From Microbacterium profundi (GTDB taxonomy: Bacteria > Actinomycetota > Actinomycetes > Actinomycetales > Microbacteriaceae): a stretch of 64,000 nt of DNA. Shown here piece by piece: positions 54,150 to 61,479 of this stretch. The notes below the pieces were generated by a model. That model was not told the origin of the DNA and did not search any database. It saw only the letters and a program-made list of their open reading frames with translations. The stretch spans positions 310,001-374,000 of the forward strand of contig NZ_JPSY01000001.1 of assembly GCF_000763375.1 (NCBI RefSeq), written 5' to 3'. Within the stretch, counting starts at the first letter, position 1; every line of letters begins with the position of its first letter. A program made the position numbers and the translations under genes.

Positions 54150-55418
54150 GTGAGCACACAACGGGTTTTCGTCGCGCGCCTGGCCGGGTGCGCAGTCTTC
54201 GACCCCGTCGGCGACCGGCTCGGCAAGGTCCGGGATGTCGTCATCGTGTACCGAAGTACGGCCTCCCCGCGCGTGATCGGCCTCGTCGTCGAGATCCCGG
54301 GCCGCAGACACGTGTTCATGTCGATCGGACGGGTCACCTCGATCCGGTCGGGACAAGTACTCACCACCGGTCTCATCAACGTGCGCCGTTTCCAACCCCG
54401 CCCCGGCGAAGTCCGCGTGCTCGCCGAGTTGCTCGGTCGCCGTGTCGAGCTCGCCGACGGCACCGGCAGTGCGGTCATCGAAGACGTCGCGATCGAGCCC
54501 AACCGCCTGGGCGAGTGGAACGTCAGCCAGCTGTTCCTGCGCAAGCCGAAGACCAGCGCCTCACCGTTCGCCAAGGGACCGACGACCTTCGCCGCATGGA
54601 ACGAGGTCGCAGAGAAGCGCGCGCCTGGCGAGTCGCAGTCCGCCGAGCAGCTCGTCGCCTCGTACTCCGAACTGCACGCCGCCGACCTCGCGACGACTCT
54701 GCTCGATCTGCCGCAGCAGCGCATGATCGAGGTGGCCGGCGAGCTGCCGGACGACCGTCTCGCTGACGCGCTGGAGGAGATGCCCGAAGACGAGCAGGTG
54801 CACATCCTCGACGGCCTCGGCGACGAACGCGCCGCAGACATCCTCGACCAGATGGAGCCGGACGACGCGGCCGACCTGCTCGCGCAGCTGCCGAAGACGC
54901 GCCTCGAGCAGCTGCTCGGACTCATGGAGCCGGAGGAGGCCGAAGACGTCCGCACGCTGCTGCGCTACGGACCCGACACTGCCGGTGGTCTGATGACGAC
55001 CGAGCCCATCATCCTCTCCGCGGACGCCACCGTCGCCGAAGCCCTCGCCCTGATCCGCCGCCATGAACTGCACCCGGCACTGGCCGCAGCGGTGTTCGTC
55101 ACTCTTCCGCCGTTCGAGACGCCGACCGGTCGGCTGCTGGGCGTCGTGCACTTCCAGCGGATGCTGCGCTACCCGCCGCACGAGCGTCTCGGCGCGATCG
55201 TGGACGAGACGATGGAGCCGATCTCGGTGACGGCATCCGCCATCGACACGGCCCGTCTGCTGGCGAGCTACGACCTCGTCTCCCTCCCCGTCGTGGACGC
55301 CGCCAACCGCCTCGTCGGCGTCGTCAGCATCGACGACGTGCTCGACTATCTGCTGCCGGATGACTGGCGCACCCAGGACGCCGACGAAGACGCAGTGGCA
55401 GAAGGAGGCGCGCGATGA
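54150..55418 (+). CDS. soluble MgtE N-terminal/CBS-domain protein
   Basis: 422 aa without transmembrane helices. A PRC-barrel-like segment occurs twice at the start (ARLAGCAVFDPVGDRLGKVRDVVI; LGRRVELADGTGSAVIEDVAI), then the MgtE N domain with its repeated L-x-x-L-P/D motif (LLDLPQQRMIEVAGELPDDRLADALEEMPEDEQV...LLAQLPKTRLEQLLGLM), then two CBS domains ending at about 400. MgtE's pore domain is missing, so this is the Mg-sensing half alone. It is coupled (ATGA) to the DUF1003 gene. M. tuberculosis Rv1232c is the remembered counterpart. Confidence 0.88.
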   Translation: MSTQRVFVARLAGCAVFDPVGDRLGKVRDVVIVYRSTASPRVIGLVVEIPGRRHVFMSIGRVTSIRSGQVLTTGLINVRRFQPRPGEVRVLAELLGRRVELADGTGSAVIEDVAIEPNRLGEWNVSQLFLRKPKTSASPFAKGPTTFAAWNEVAEKRAPGESQSAEQLVASYSELHAADLATTLLDLPQQRMIEVAGELPDDRLADALEEMPEDEQVHILDGLGDERAADILDQMEPDDAADLLAQLPKTRLEQLLGLMEPEEAEDVRTLLRYGPDTAGGLMTTEPIILSADATVAEALALIRRHELHPALAAAVFVTLPPFETPTGRLLGVVHFQRMLRYPPHERLGAIVDETMEPISVTASAIDTARLLASYDLVSLPVVDAANRLVGVVSIDDVLDYLLPDDWRTQDADEDAVAEGGAR

Positions 55419-55969
55419 TGGCCAGGGCCGACCGCTCCGCGCTCGACGCTCCGCTCGGACGCGGATCCACGCGCCAGCGACCCACCTCCCGAGACCGCTT
55501 CGGCCGGTTCACCGAATGGGTCGCCCGTGCCATGGGCACACCGGCGTTCCTGCTGATGCTCACGCTGTTCTGCGTTGCATGGATCCTCTGGAACACGCTG
55601 ATGCCGGATCCGTTGCGCTTCGATGCCGCCGCGCTGGGCTTCACCGCTCTGACTCTGATGCTCTCGCTTCAGGCGTCGTACGCCGCTCCCCTCATCCTTC
55701 TCGCACAGAACCGTCAGGACGATCGCGACCGGGTGCAGATCGAGCAGGACCGCCAGCGCGCCGAGCGCAATCTCGCAGACACCGAGTACCTCGCCCGCGA
55801 GATCGTCGCGCTGCGCATGGCGCTCGAAGAACGCAACAATCAGGCCGTGACGCGGGATGTCCTGCGCGCGGAGCTCAAGTCGCTCCTGGCCGATCTCGAC
55901 GACGAGCGTGAGGACGATTCCGCCGCGGGCAATGGTGCCGCCCCCACCCGGAACAGTCCGCGCACATGA
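55415..55969 (+). CDS. DUF1003 family membrane protein
   Basis: 184 aa. FTEWVARAMGTPAFLLMLTLFCVAWILWNTL and FTALTLMLSLQASYAAPLILLAQNRQDDRDR are the DUF1003 core with two helices; a coiled coil and an acidic tail follow. The gene overlaps both neighbours by 4 bp. Function unknown; the invariant link to the MgtE-N/CBS protein suggests that the soluble sensor acts on this membrane partner (inference). Confidence 0.9.
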   Translation: MMARADRSALDAPLGRGSTRQRPTSRDRFGRFTEWVARAMGTPAFLLMLTLFCVAWILWNTLMPDPLRFDAAALGFTALTLMLSLQASYAAPLILLAQNRQDDRDRVQIEQDRQRAERNLADTEYLAREIVALRMALEERNNQAVTRDVLRAELKSLLADLDDEREDDSAAGNGAAPTRNSPRT

Positions 55970-57105
55970 GCCTCGCAGAACGCGTGCGTCAGGCGGTCGC
56001 CGCAGTGACCGATCCCGAACTGCGGCGGCCGATCGGTGATCTCGACATGCTGCGCGAGATCACCGTCGTCGACGAGCATGCCCAGGTCGGCATCGCATTG
56101 ACGATCGTGGGATGCCCGGCCTCGGACCGAATCGAGAGCGACGTGCGCCGTGCCGCAGCATCCGTCGTGGGCATCTCCGACGTGACCGTCGAGCTCGGGG
56201 TGATGACGCCCGACGAGCGCAAAGCGCTCACCGAGAAGCTCCGGGCGGGCAGGCCGGCGCGGCAGATGCCGTTCGGCCCCGACTCGCTGACACGCGTCAT
56301 CCTCGTCTCCAGCGGCAAGGGCGGCGTCGGCAAATCGACCGTCACCGCGAATCTCGCAGTGGCACTGGCCGCACAGGGTCTCGCCGTAGGTCTGGTCGAC
56401 GCCGACGTGCACGGGTTCTCGATCCCCGGGCTGCTCGGCATCCCAGCCGGCACGCAGCCGACCCGTATCGACGATCTGATGCTGCCGCCGGTCGCGCACG
56501 GCGTGAAGACCATCTCGATCGGGATGTTCCTGCGCGACGGCGAAGCGGTCGTCGCCTGGCGCGGCCCGATGCTGCACCGCACAGTGCAGCAGTTCCTGAC
56601 CGACGTGCACTTCGGCGACCTCGACGTGCTGCTCATCGACATGCCACCCGGCACCGGCGACATCGCGATCTCGATCGGCCAGATCCTCCCGCACGCCGAG
56701 GTCCTCGTCGTCACGACGCCGCAGGCGGCGGCATCCGATGTCGCGATCCGCAGCGGGCTGGTGGCCAGGCAGACCGGTCAGCGCGTGATCGGCGTGGTCG
56801 AGAACATGGCGGCCTTCACGCTGCCAGACGGAACCGTCGTCGATCTGTTCGGCTCCGGCGGGGGCGTCGAGGTGGCCGCCGCGCTCTCGGTCCCCACGTC
56901 CGGCGCCGACCAGAGCGCCGAGGTTCCGCTGCTCGCCTCGATCCCGCTCAGCCCTGCTCTGCGCACCGGCGGCGACAGGGGTATTCCGGTTGTTCTCGGG
57001 GACCCGGCGGACGCTGCGGCGCAGGCGATCCAGTCCCTGGCCGATACGATCGCACACCGGGGCCGTGGGCTCGCAGGCAGATCGCTGCCGATGTCGCTGT
57101 CGTGA
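55966..57105 (+). CDS. mrp: Mrp/NBP35 family P-loop ATPase (Fe-S carrier)
   Basis: 379 aa. An N-terminal MIP18 (DUF59) domain with TIVGCPASD (Cys50) precedes the deviant Walker A GKGGVGKS at 117-124, DADVHGFSIPGLLG and DMPPGTGDIAISIGQ. The C-x-x-C that holds the bridging [4Fe-4S] in most Mrps is absent: the segment reads VVENMAAFTLPDGTVVDLFGSGGG. Actinobacterial Mrps I recall share this feature. It probably still transfers Fe-S clusters or acts as an ATPase chaperone. Its last codons are part of a 20-bp direct repeat. Confidence 0.92.
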   Translation: MSLAERVRQAVAAVTDPELRRPIGDLDMLREITVVDEHAQVGIALTIVGCPASDRIESDVRRAAASVVGISDVTVELGVMTPDERKALTEKLRAGRPARQMPFGPDSLTRVILVSSGKGGVGKSTVTANLAVALAAQGLAVGLVDADVHGFSIPGLLGIPAGTQPTRIDDLMLPPVAHGVKTISIGMFLRDGEAVVAWRGPMLHRTVQQFLTDVHFGDLDVLLIDMPPGTGDIAISIGQILPHAEVLVVTTPQAAASDVAIRSGLVARQTGQRVIGVVENMAAFTLPDGTVVDLFGSGGGVEVAAALSVPTSGADQSAEVPLLASIPLSPALRTGGDRGIPVVLGDPADAAAQAIQSLADTIAHRGRGLAGRSLPMSLS

Positions 57106-57148
57106 AGAGATGTCGCTGTCGTGAAAGAGATGTCGCTGTCGTGAAAGA
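57090..57148. repeat. three 19-20 bp direct repeats at the end of mrp
   Basis: Copies at 57090-57108, 57109-57128 and 57129-57148, core GATGTCGCTGTCGTGAAAGA. The first encodes the last mrp residues (MSLS and stop); the other two fill the gap to the next gene. Looks like recent slippage duplication. Confidence 0.9.
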
Positions 57149-57156
57149 CTCGTGAC

Positions 57157-57660
57157 GTGACCAGCGCCCCCTCTCCCCGCTCCATGCGCGTCGATCCGGA
57201 ACTGCTCCGGGGCATGTCCGCCGACGCGACCGTCTACTCGCTGACCCGTCCGCTCGCACTCATCGCGTACACCGCGCTGATCGCCGCCTTCGTCCTCAAC
57301 GCCATCGTGCTCTCGATCGTCAGCGGAGTCGACGAGGAGCAGACGACCACGCTGACCTGGACGCTCGTGGCGATCGCGGCCTTCGTCGTCGCGTCGATCC
57401 TGTTCACACGCGCTCAGGTGCGCAGGGCCATCATGACGGCGATGCCGTCCGGCTCGACGGTGGGGGTGAGTCTGGGTGACGAGACGATCACGCTGTTCGC
57501 GAAGAACGGCGTCTCCGACATGGCCTATTCCACATTCCGCGCGGTGCGCGTGGGCAGGCACGCGGTGATCCTGCTGCTTCGCGGCGCCTCCATCGTCACA
57601 GCCGTGCCACGAGCCCTGCTGAGCGACGCGGACATCACGCAGCTCAAGGCGAAGATCTGA
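57157..57660 (+). CDS. YcxB-like membrane protein
   Basis: 167 aa. Two helices (about 32-56 and 68-88) followed by a YcxB-like C-terminal domain: VGVSLGDETITLFAKNGVSDMAYSTFRAVRVGRHAVILLLRGASIVTAVPRALLSDADI. GTG start after the direct repeats; no clear Shine-Dalgarno. It converges on tatB with 1 nt between stops. Function unknown. Confidence 0.8.
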   Translation: MTSAPSPRSMRVDPELLRGMSADATVYSLTRPLALIAYTALIAAFVLNAIVLSIVSGVDEEQTTTLTWTLVAIAAFVVASILFTRAQVRRAIMTAMPSGSTVGVSLGDETITLFAKNGVSDMAYSTFRAVRVGRHAVILLLRGASIVTAVPRALLSDADITQLKAKI

Positions 57661-57661
57661 G

Positions 57662-58096
57662 TCAGGTCGCCTCGAGGTCGAACGGCGGAGGCGCCTCGCT
57701 CGTGAACGCCGGGCGCACCATCGGCGAACGCGGCGGGTCGAGCAGAGGCGTCGCGGCACTCGCCGCCACTGCGGCGGTGCCTGCTGCCGCCGAAGCGGTG
57801 CCTGCTGCCGCCGAAGCGGTGGCTGCTGCTCCGGAGGGCGCATCGTCCATCAGCGCGTCGCGGATGATCCTGCGGGGGTCGTACTGACGCGGGTCGAGCT
57901 TGCGCCAGTCGACGTCGTCGATCTCCGGACCGATCTCGTCGCGCATCTTGCTCTTGGTGTCGCGGAGGTACTCACCAGCTCTGCGGACGAATCCCGCGAA
58001 CGTCTCTGCCGCCTTCGGCAGGCGCTCAGGACCGATGATGACCGCAGCGATCACACCGATGAGCAGAAGCTTCTCGAAGGTGAGACCGAAATCCAT
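57662..58096 (-). CDS. tatB: TatB-like component of twin-arginine translocase
   Basis: 144 aa. N-terminal helix MDFGLTFEKLLLIGVIAAVIIGPERLPKAAETFAGFVRRAGEYL has the GPERLP hinge (Glu and Pro as in TatB), then an amphipathic helix, then a variable tail. In it, a 21-bp repeat (57777-57797 and 57798-57818, then a partial copy) encodes the ASAAAGTASAAAGTA stretch. The ATG at 58096 is preceded by TAGCCT with a 6-nt gap; the GTG two codons upstream is rejected. No tatA or tatC is in the window. Its neighbours recall M. tuberculosis Rv1224. Confidence 0.88.
   Translation of the reverse strand: MDFGLTFEKLLLIGVIAAVIIGPERLPKAAETFAGFVRRAGEYLRDTKSKMRDEIGPEIDDVDWRKLDPRQYDPRRIIRDALMDDAPSGAAATASAAAGTASAAAGTAAVAASAATPLLDPPRSPMVRPAFTSEAPPPFDLEAT
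57777..57818. repeat. two exact 21-bp repeats inside tatB
   Basis: GTGCCTGCTGCCGCCGAAGC plus one base, twice, with a third degraded copy. In frame; expands the Ala/Gly/Thr linker of TatB. Confidence 0.9.
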
Positions 58097-58102
58097 GTAC
58101 AC

Positions 58103-58108
58103 AGGCTA
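58103..58108 (-). promoter_or_regulatory. -10 box TAGCCT before tatB
   Basis: TAGCCT, then GTGTAC, then ATG at 58096. Supports the ATG over the GTG two codons upstream. Confidence 0.55.
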
Positions 58109-58187
58109 CTACTCGCCGCGCCTGCCTCGCTCTGGTAGCGCTTGCGAATACTCTGGGCAGAGCAGCAAATCCATTGGGAGCAGGGTC

Positions 58188-58823
58188 ATGAGCGAGAACG
58201 ACGCGAACGCACGCTACATCCGCGAGGCCATCATCGAGCCCGCCGCGATCGCGCGTGCTCGATCGCACGCGCTCGAGCTGGGCGCGGCGCCGGTGAGCCC
58301 GGCCATCGGCGCTCAGCTGGCATTGCTCGCCGCTGCCTCCAACGCCCGCTCGATCGTCGAGATCGGCACCGGCGCAGGTGTCTCCGGGCTCTGGCTGCTG
58401 CGTGGCGCACCGCAAGCCGTGCTCACGTCGATCGACAATGAGCCGGAACATCTGGCCGCTGCACGTCGCAGCTTCAGCGAGGCCAAGATCGCACCGACCA
58501 AGGCACGCTTCATCACCGGCCGCGCCTCCGATGTGCTGCCGCGCATGAACGAGGCCTCGTACGACATCGTCCTGGTCGACGCCGACGCGGAGAACGTCAT
58601 CGAGTACGTGGAACACGGATTGCGACTTGTGCGTACCGGCGGCATCGTGCTCGTCCCCCGCGTTCTCGCCGGCGGCAAGGCAGCCGACCCGGTTCAGCGC
58701 GACGCCGTCACGAGCGCGTACCGCTCGCTTGTGCAGGAGACCCAGGAGTCCCCCGCAGTGCTCGCCGCGATCTCGACCGTCGGCGAGGGCCTGCTGCAGC
58801 TCGTCAGCATCCACAGGGACTGA
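58188..58823 (+). CDS. O-methyltransferase (family 3, SAM-dependent)
   Basis: 211 aa. SAM-binding IVEIGTGAGVSGLWLLRG, then LTSIDNEPEHLAAARRSF, and the DIVLVDADAENVIEYVEHGLRLVRTGGIVLVPRVL block typical of caffeoyl-CoA/catechol-type methyltransferases. The ATG at 58188 has GGGAG and CAGGG upstream; the in-frame extension overlaps tatB antisense. M. tuberculosis Rv1220c is the remembered positional match. Acceptor unknown. Confidence 0.9.
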   Translation: MSENDANARYIREAIIEPAAIARARSHALELGAAPVSPAIGAQLALLAAASNARSIVEIGTGAGVSGLWLLRGAPQAVLTSIDNEPEHLAAARRSFSEAKIAPTKARFITGRASDVLPRMNEASYDIVLVDADAENVIEYVEHGLRLVRTGGIVLVPRVLAGGKAADPVQRDAVTSAYRSLVQETQESPAVLAAISTVGEGLLQLVSIHRD

Positions 58824-58836
58824 CTCCGACAACCAC

Positions 58837-58871
58837 GAAGGGGCGACGGATCGATGATCCGCCGCCCCTTC
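58837..58871. terminator. bidirectional terminator between methyltransferase and DUF3117 gene
   Basis: 16-bp stem with one mismatch (GAAGGGGCG-CGGATC against its complement), 3-nt loop GAT. 13 nt beyond the methyltransferase stop and 17 nt beyond the DUF3117 stop. Confidence 0.8.
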
Positions 58872-58887
58872 GAAGTGAAATCGGAAG

Positions 58888-59055
58888 TCAGCTCACGACG
58901 CCTGCCAGCACGTCGTGCAGCTCCTTCGCTTCGGCATCGTTCACGGAGACGACCAGACGGCCGCCACCTTCGAGGGGAACGCGCACGATGATGAGTCGCC
59001 CCTCCTTCACGGCCTCCATGGGTCCGTCTCCGGTCCTCGGCTTCATCGCTGCCAT
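58888..59055 (-). CDS. DUF3117 family small protein
   Basis: 55 aa, starting MAAMKPRTGDGPMEAVKEGRLIIVRVPLEGGG, the whole length of the DUF3117 family. The ATG has AAGGAG 7 nt upstream and the 11-codon upstream extension is dropped. M. tuberculosis Rv1211 by memory. Extremely conserved in actinobacteria; function unknown. Confidence 0.93.
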   Translation of the reverse strand: MAAMKPRTGDGPMEAVKEGRLIIVRVPLEGGGRLVVSVNDAEAKELHDVLAGVVS

Positions 59056-59148
59056 CGTGACTCCTTTTCCTCCGGTGGTATGCATCAAGTTTATCGGTAT
59101 GCTTCCGCCTCGGTGCGCACGGCGGAAGAATACGTCATGAACGCGAGG

Positions 59149-60351
59149 TCACGGGACCTGCCAGTACGTGTTCCCGAGCGCATACATGTGGTAGATCCAC
59201 ACCCACTGGCCGAGAAGACACAACGCCAGCACGCTCAGCCGATACAGCCGTGACCGAGGCACCGCGACGGCTGCCCACAGCGGTGTGAGCGGCATCAGCA
59301 GCCGGAACGTGCTCGACTGCGGGAAGAAGACCGCGAGCAGGTAGAGCAGATAGCTCGCGCTCCACAGTCGCAGGTCGACCCCGATCCTGCGTACCTGCGG
59401 CGCGAACAGCAACGCGGCAGCACTCCCGCCGACGAACATCAGCAGCACGACCGGCCCCCACCACGCGGGCATCCCCCACTGGGCGAACCAGAACTGCGCG
59501 GCCTGCCACCAGCCCTCGAACGGGATGAAGCCTTCGGCGTCGATCCCCCAGTTGCGACGCCAGCTGAGCTCGGTCGCGAGGTATGCGCCGGGATCTCCTG
59601 TGACGAGGCCGGCGATCGTCTGCCATGCGAACCCGGTCGCCGTCGCCAGCGCACCGAGCGCGATGATGTGGACGACCTCGCGTGGCGGCAGCGGGTCCGC
59701 GCGGCGGCGCACCCACCTCAGGATGCCGTAGAGCCCGAGATACAGTGCGAAGGCGAGCACGCCAGGACGGGTGAACGCCATGAGCACGACGACGAGGTAG
59801 AGCCAGCCGAATCTGCGCCGCGCGAGAAGATCGAGCGCGATCAGCAGCAGCAGCACGAACAGCACCTCGGCGTAGCCCACCTGGAACAGCGCCGCCAACG
59901 GCCCCCATGCGAAGAATGTCGCAGCCCACAGCGCCGCCGAGTCGCCGATGCGGCGATGCAGCAGCCGGTAGAGCATCACGCACGCGAAGAAACCCGCGAC
60001 GAGCGAGATCAGCAGCGCACCGGCACCCCAGGATCCGAACGGCATGCCGATGATCTGCGCCGCGTATGCGTAGAGCGGCATGAACGCCCAGGCGTTCTCG
60101 GCGACCTGACCGGACTCCGTCAGCGGCAGGACGGACGGATACCCCTCCCACGCGACCAGCCAGTACCACTGCGCGTCCCAGCCGAGGATGAAGCTCCCGA
60201 TGGTGGCGTCAGCGCCGAAGCGCGAGCCCGGACCGGACAGCTCGGCGGCGATGGCCAGGAATCCCGTGGTCACCAGACGTCCGAGAACGTAGATGACCGC
60301 GATGCGCAGGATGACCGGGATGTTCGCCCACCGCCGCGCGGCCGTGATCAC
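59149..60351 (-). CDS. integral membrane mannosyltransferase (GPI mannosyltransferase/PIG-V-like)
   Basis: 400 aa with about nine to ten helices. The loop after the first helix holds DAQWYWLVAWEGYP and NAWAFMPLYAYAAQIIG, which recalls the W-D..y..i...GY and aFfPLyP motifs of GT-C PIG-V type transferases using polyprenyl-phosphate mannose. The GTG at 60351 overlaps the dapE stop (GTGA), so it is expressed with dapE; why is not apparent. May build a cell-envelope mannoside or glycosylate proteins. Confidence 0.82.
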   Translation of the reverse strand: MITAARRWANIPVILRIAVIYVLGRLVTTGFLAIAAELSGPGSRFGADATIGSFILGWDAQWYWLVAWEGYPSVLPLTESGQVAENAWAFMPLYAYAAQIIGMPFGSWGAGALLISLVAGFFACVMLYRLLHRRIGDSAALWAATFFAWGPLAALFQVGYAEVLFVLLLLIALDLLARRRFGWLYLVVVLMAFTRPGVLAFALYLGLYGILRWVRRRADPLPPREVVHIIALGALATATGFAWQTIAGLVTGDPGAYLATELSWRRNWGIDAEGFIPFEGWWQAAQFWFAQWGMPAWWGPVVLLMFVGGSAAALLFAPQVRRIGVDLRLWSASYLLYLLAVFFPQSSTFRLLMPLTPLWAAVAVPRSRLYRLSVLALCLLGQWVWIYHMYALGNTYWQVP

Positions 60352-61421
60352 GGCGCGGTGAGCCACGCCCGCAGTCCGTGCTCCACCGCGTCGATCTGGG
60401 CGAGCGGCACTCGTTCCTCGTCGTGGTGCGCGAGGTGCGGATCGCCGGGCCCGTAGTTGACAGCGGGGATGCCCATGGCGGAGAAGCGCGCGACATCCGT
60501 CCATCCGTACTTGGGTCGCGGCTCGGCTCCGACGGCAGCGACGAACTGCTGGGCGATCGGGGCATCGAGGCCGGGCCTGGCGCCCTCGGCGGAGTCGGTG
60601 ATCTCCACCTCGAACCCCTCGAGCACGCCGTGCACGTGCGCCGCGGCGTCCGCGGCGGTCTTGCTCGGCGCGAACCGGTAATTGATCTCGACCTCGCAGA
60701 GATCCGGGATCACGTTGCCGGCGACGCCGCCGACGATGCGGACCGCGCTGAGGCTCTCGCGGTAGGCGAGCCCCTCCACCGTGACCTCCTTGGCACGGTA
60801 CTCGGAGAGGCGGGAGAGGATGGGCGCTGCGCGGTGGATCGCGTTCTCGCCGATCCACGCGCGCGCGCTGTGCGCGCGGACGCCGTGGGTGCGCACGATC
60901 GCGCGGAGGGTGCCGTTGCATCCGCCCTCGACCTGGCCGTTGGACGGCTCACCGAGAATCGCGAAGTCGGCCGCGAAGAGGTCGGGACGATCGGCTGCGA
61001 GCAGGTTCAGTCCGTTGAGGGATGCGGCGACCTCTTCGTTGTCGTACCACATCCAGGTGATGTCGACCACGGGAGCGGTGAGTTCGGCGGCGAGCTTGAG
61101 CTGCACCGCCACGCCGCCCTTCATGTCCACGGTGCCGCGTCCCCAGAGGTACGGAGCACCGTCGATGTCGACCTCGCGCGTAGGCACGTTGTCGTTGATG
61201 GGGACCGTGTCGATGTGACCTGCGATCACGACGCGCTGCGCGCGGCCCAGGTTCGTACGCGCGACGATCGTGTTCCCGTGCCGGATCACCTCGAGGTGAT
61301 CGTACGGTGCGATGGAGGCCTCGATCATGTCGGCCAGCGCAGCCTCATCGCCGGAGACGCTGGGGACGTCGCAGATCGCGCGGGTGAGATCGACGGATGA
61401 GGCGGTCAGATCGAACAGCAT
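60348..61421 (-). CDS. dapE: succinyl-diaminopimelate desuccinylase
   Basis: 357 aa M20 metallopeptidase that frees LL-diaminopimelate from its N-succinyl form, for lysine and peptidoglycan. VVIAGHIDTVPIN and WGRGTVDMKGGVAV hold the first zinc ligands and the bridging Asp; WMWYDNEEVAASLNGL replaces the usual F.G.EE with DNEEV; AVNYGPGDPHLAHHDEERV closes the site. The ATG at 61421 has both GGAGG and, 7 nt upstream, TACGCT. Divergent from dapD, so two steps of one pathway share a 58-bp promoter region. Confidence 0.93.
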   Translation of the reverse strand: MLFDLTASSVDLTRAICDVPSVSGDEAALADMIEASIAPYDHLEVIRHGNTIVARTNLGRAQRVVIAGHIDTVPINDNVPTREVDIDGAPYLWGRGTVDMKGGVAVQLKLAAELTAPVVDITWMWYDNEEVAASLNGLNLLAADRPDLFAADFAILGEPSNGQVEGGCNGTLRAIVRTHGVRAHSARAWIGENAIHRAAPILSRLSEYRAKEVTVEGLAYRESLSAVRIVGGVAGNVIPDLCEVEINYRFAPSKTAADAAAHVHGVLEGFEVEITDSAEGARPGLDAPIAQQFVAAVGAEPRPKYGWTDVARFSAMGIPAVNYGPGDPHLAHHDEERVPLAQIDAVEHGLRAWLTAP

Positions 61422-61428
61422 GCCCTCC

Positions 61429-61434
61429 AGCGTA
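61429..61434 (-). promoter_or_regulatory. -10 box TACGCT before dapE
   Basis: TACGCT, 7-nt gap containing GGAGG, ATG at 61421. 32 bp from the dapD -10, so the -35 zones of the two promoters must overlap. Confidence 0.5.
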
Positions 61435-61466
61435 GCCTTCGCGCCGATGTGCATTCGGAAGTTCGG

Positions 61467-61472
61467 TAGCGT
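61467..61472 (+). promoter_or_regulatory. -10 box TAGCGT before dapD
   Basis: TAGCGT, 7-nt gap, ATG at 61480. No Shine-Dalgarno. Overlaps the control region of divergent dapE. Confidence 0.55.
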
Positions 61473-61479
61473 TGGTGCC

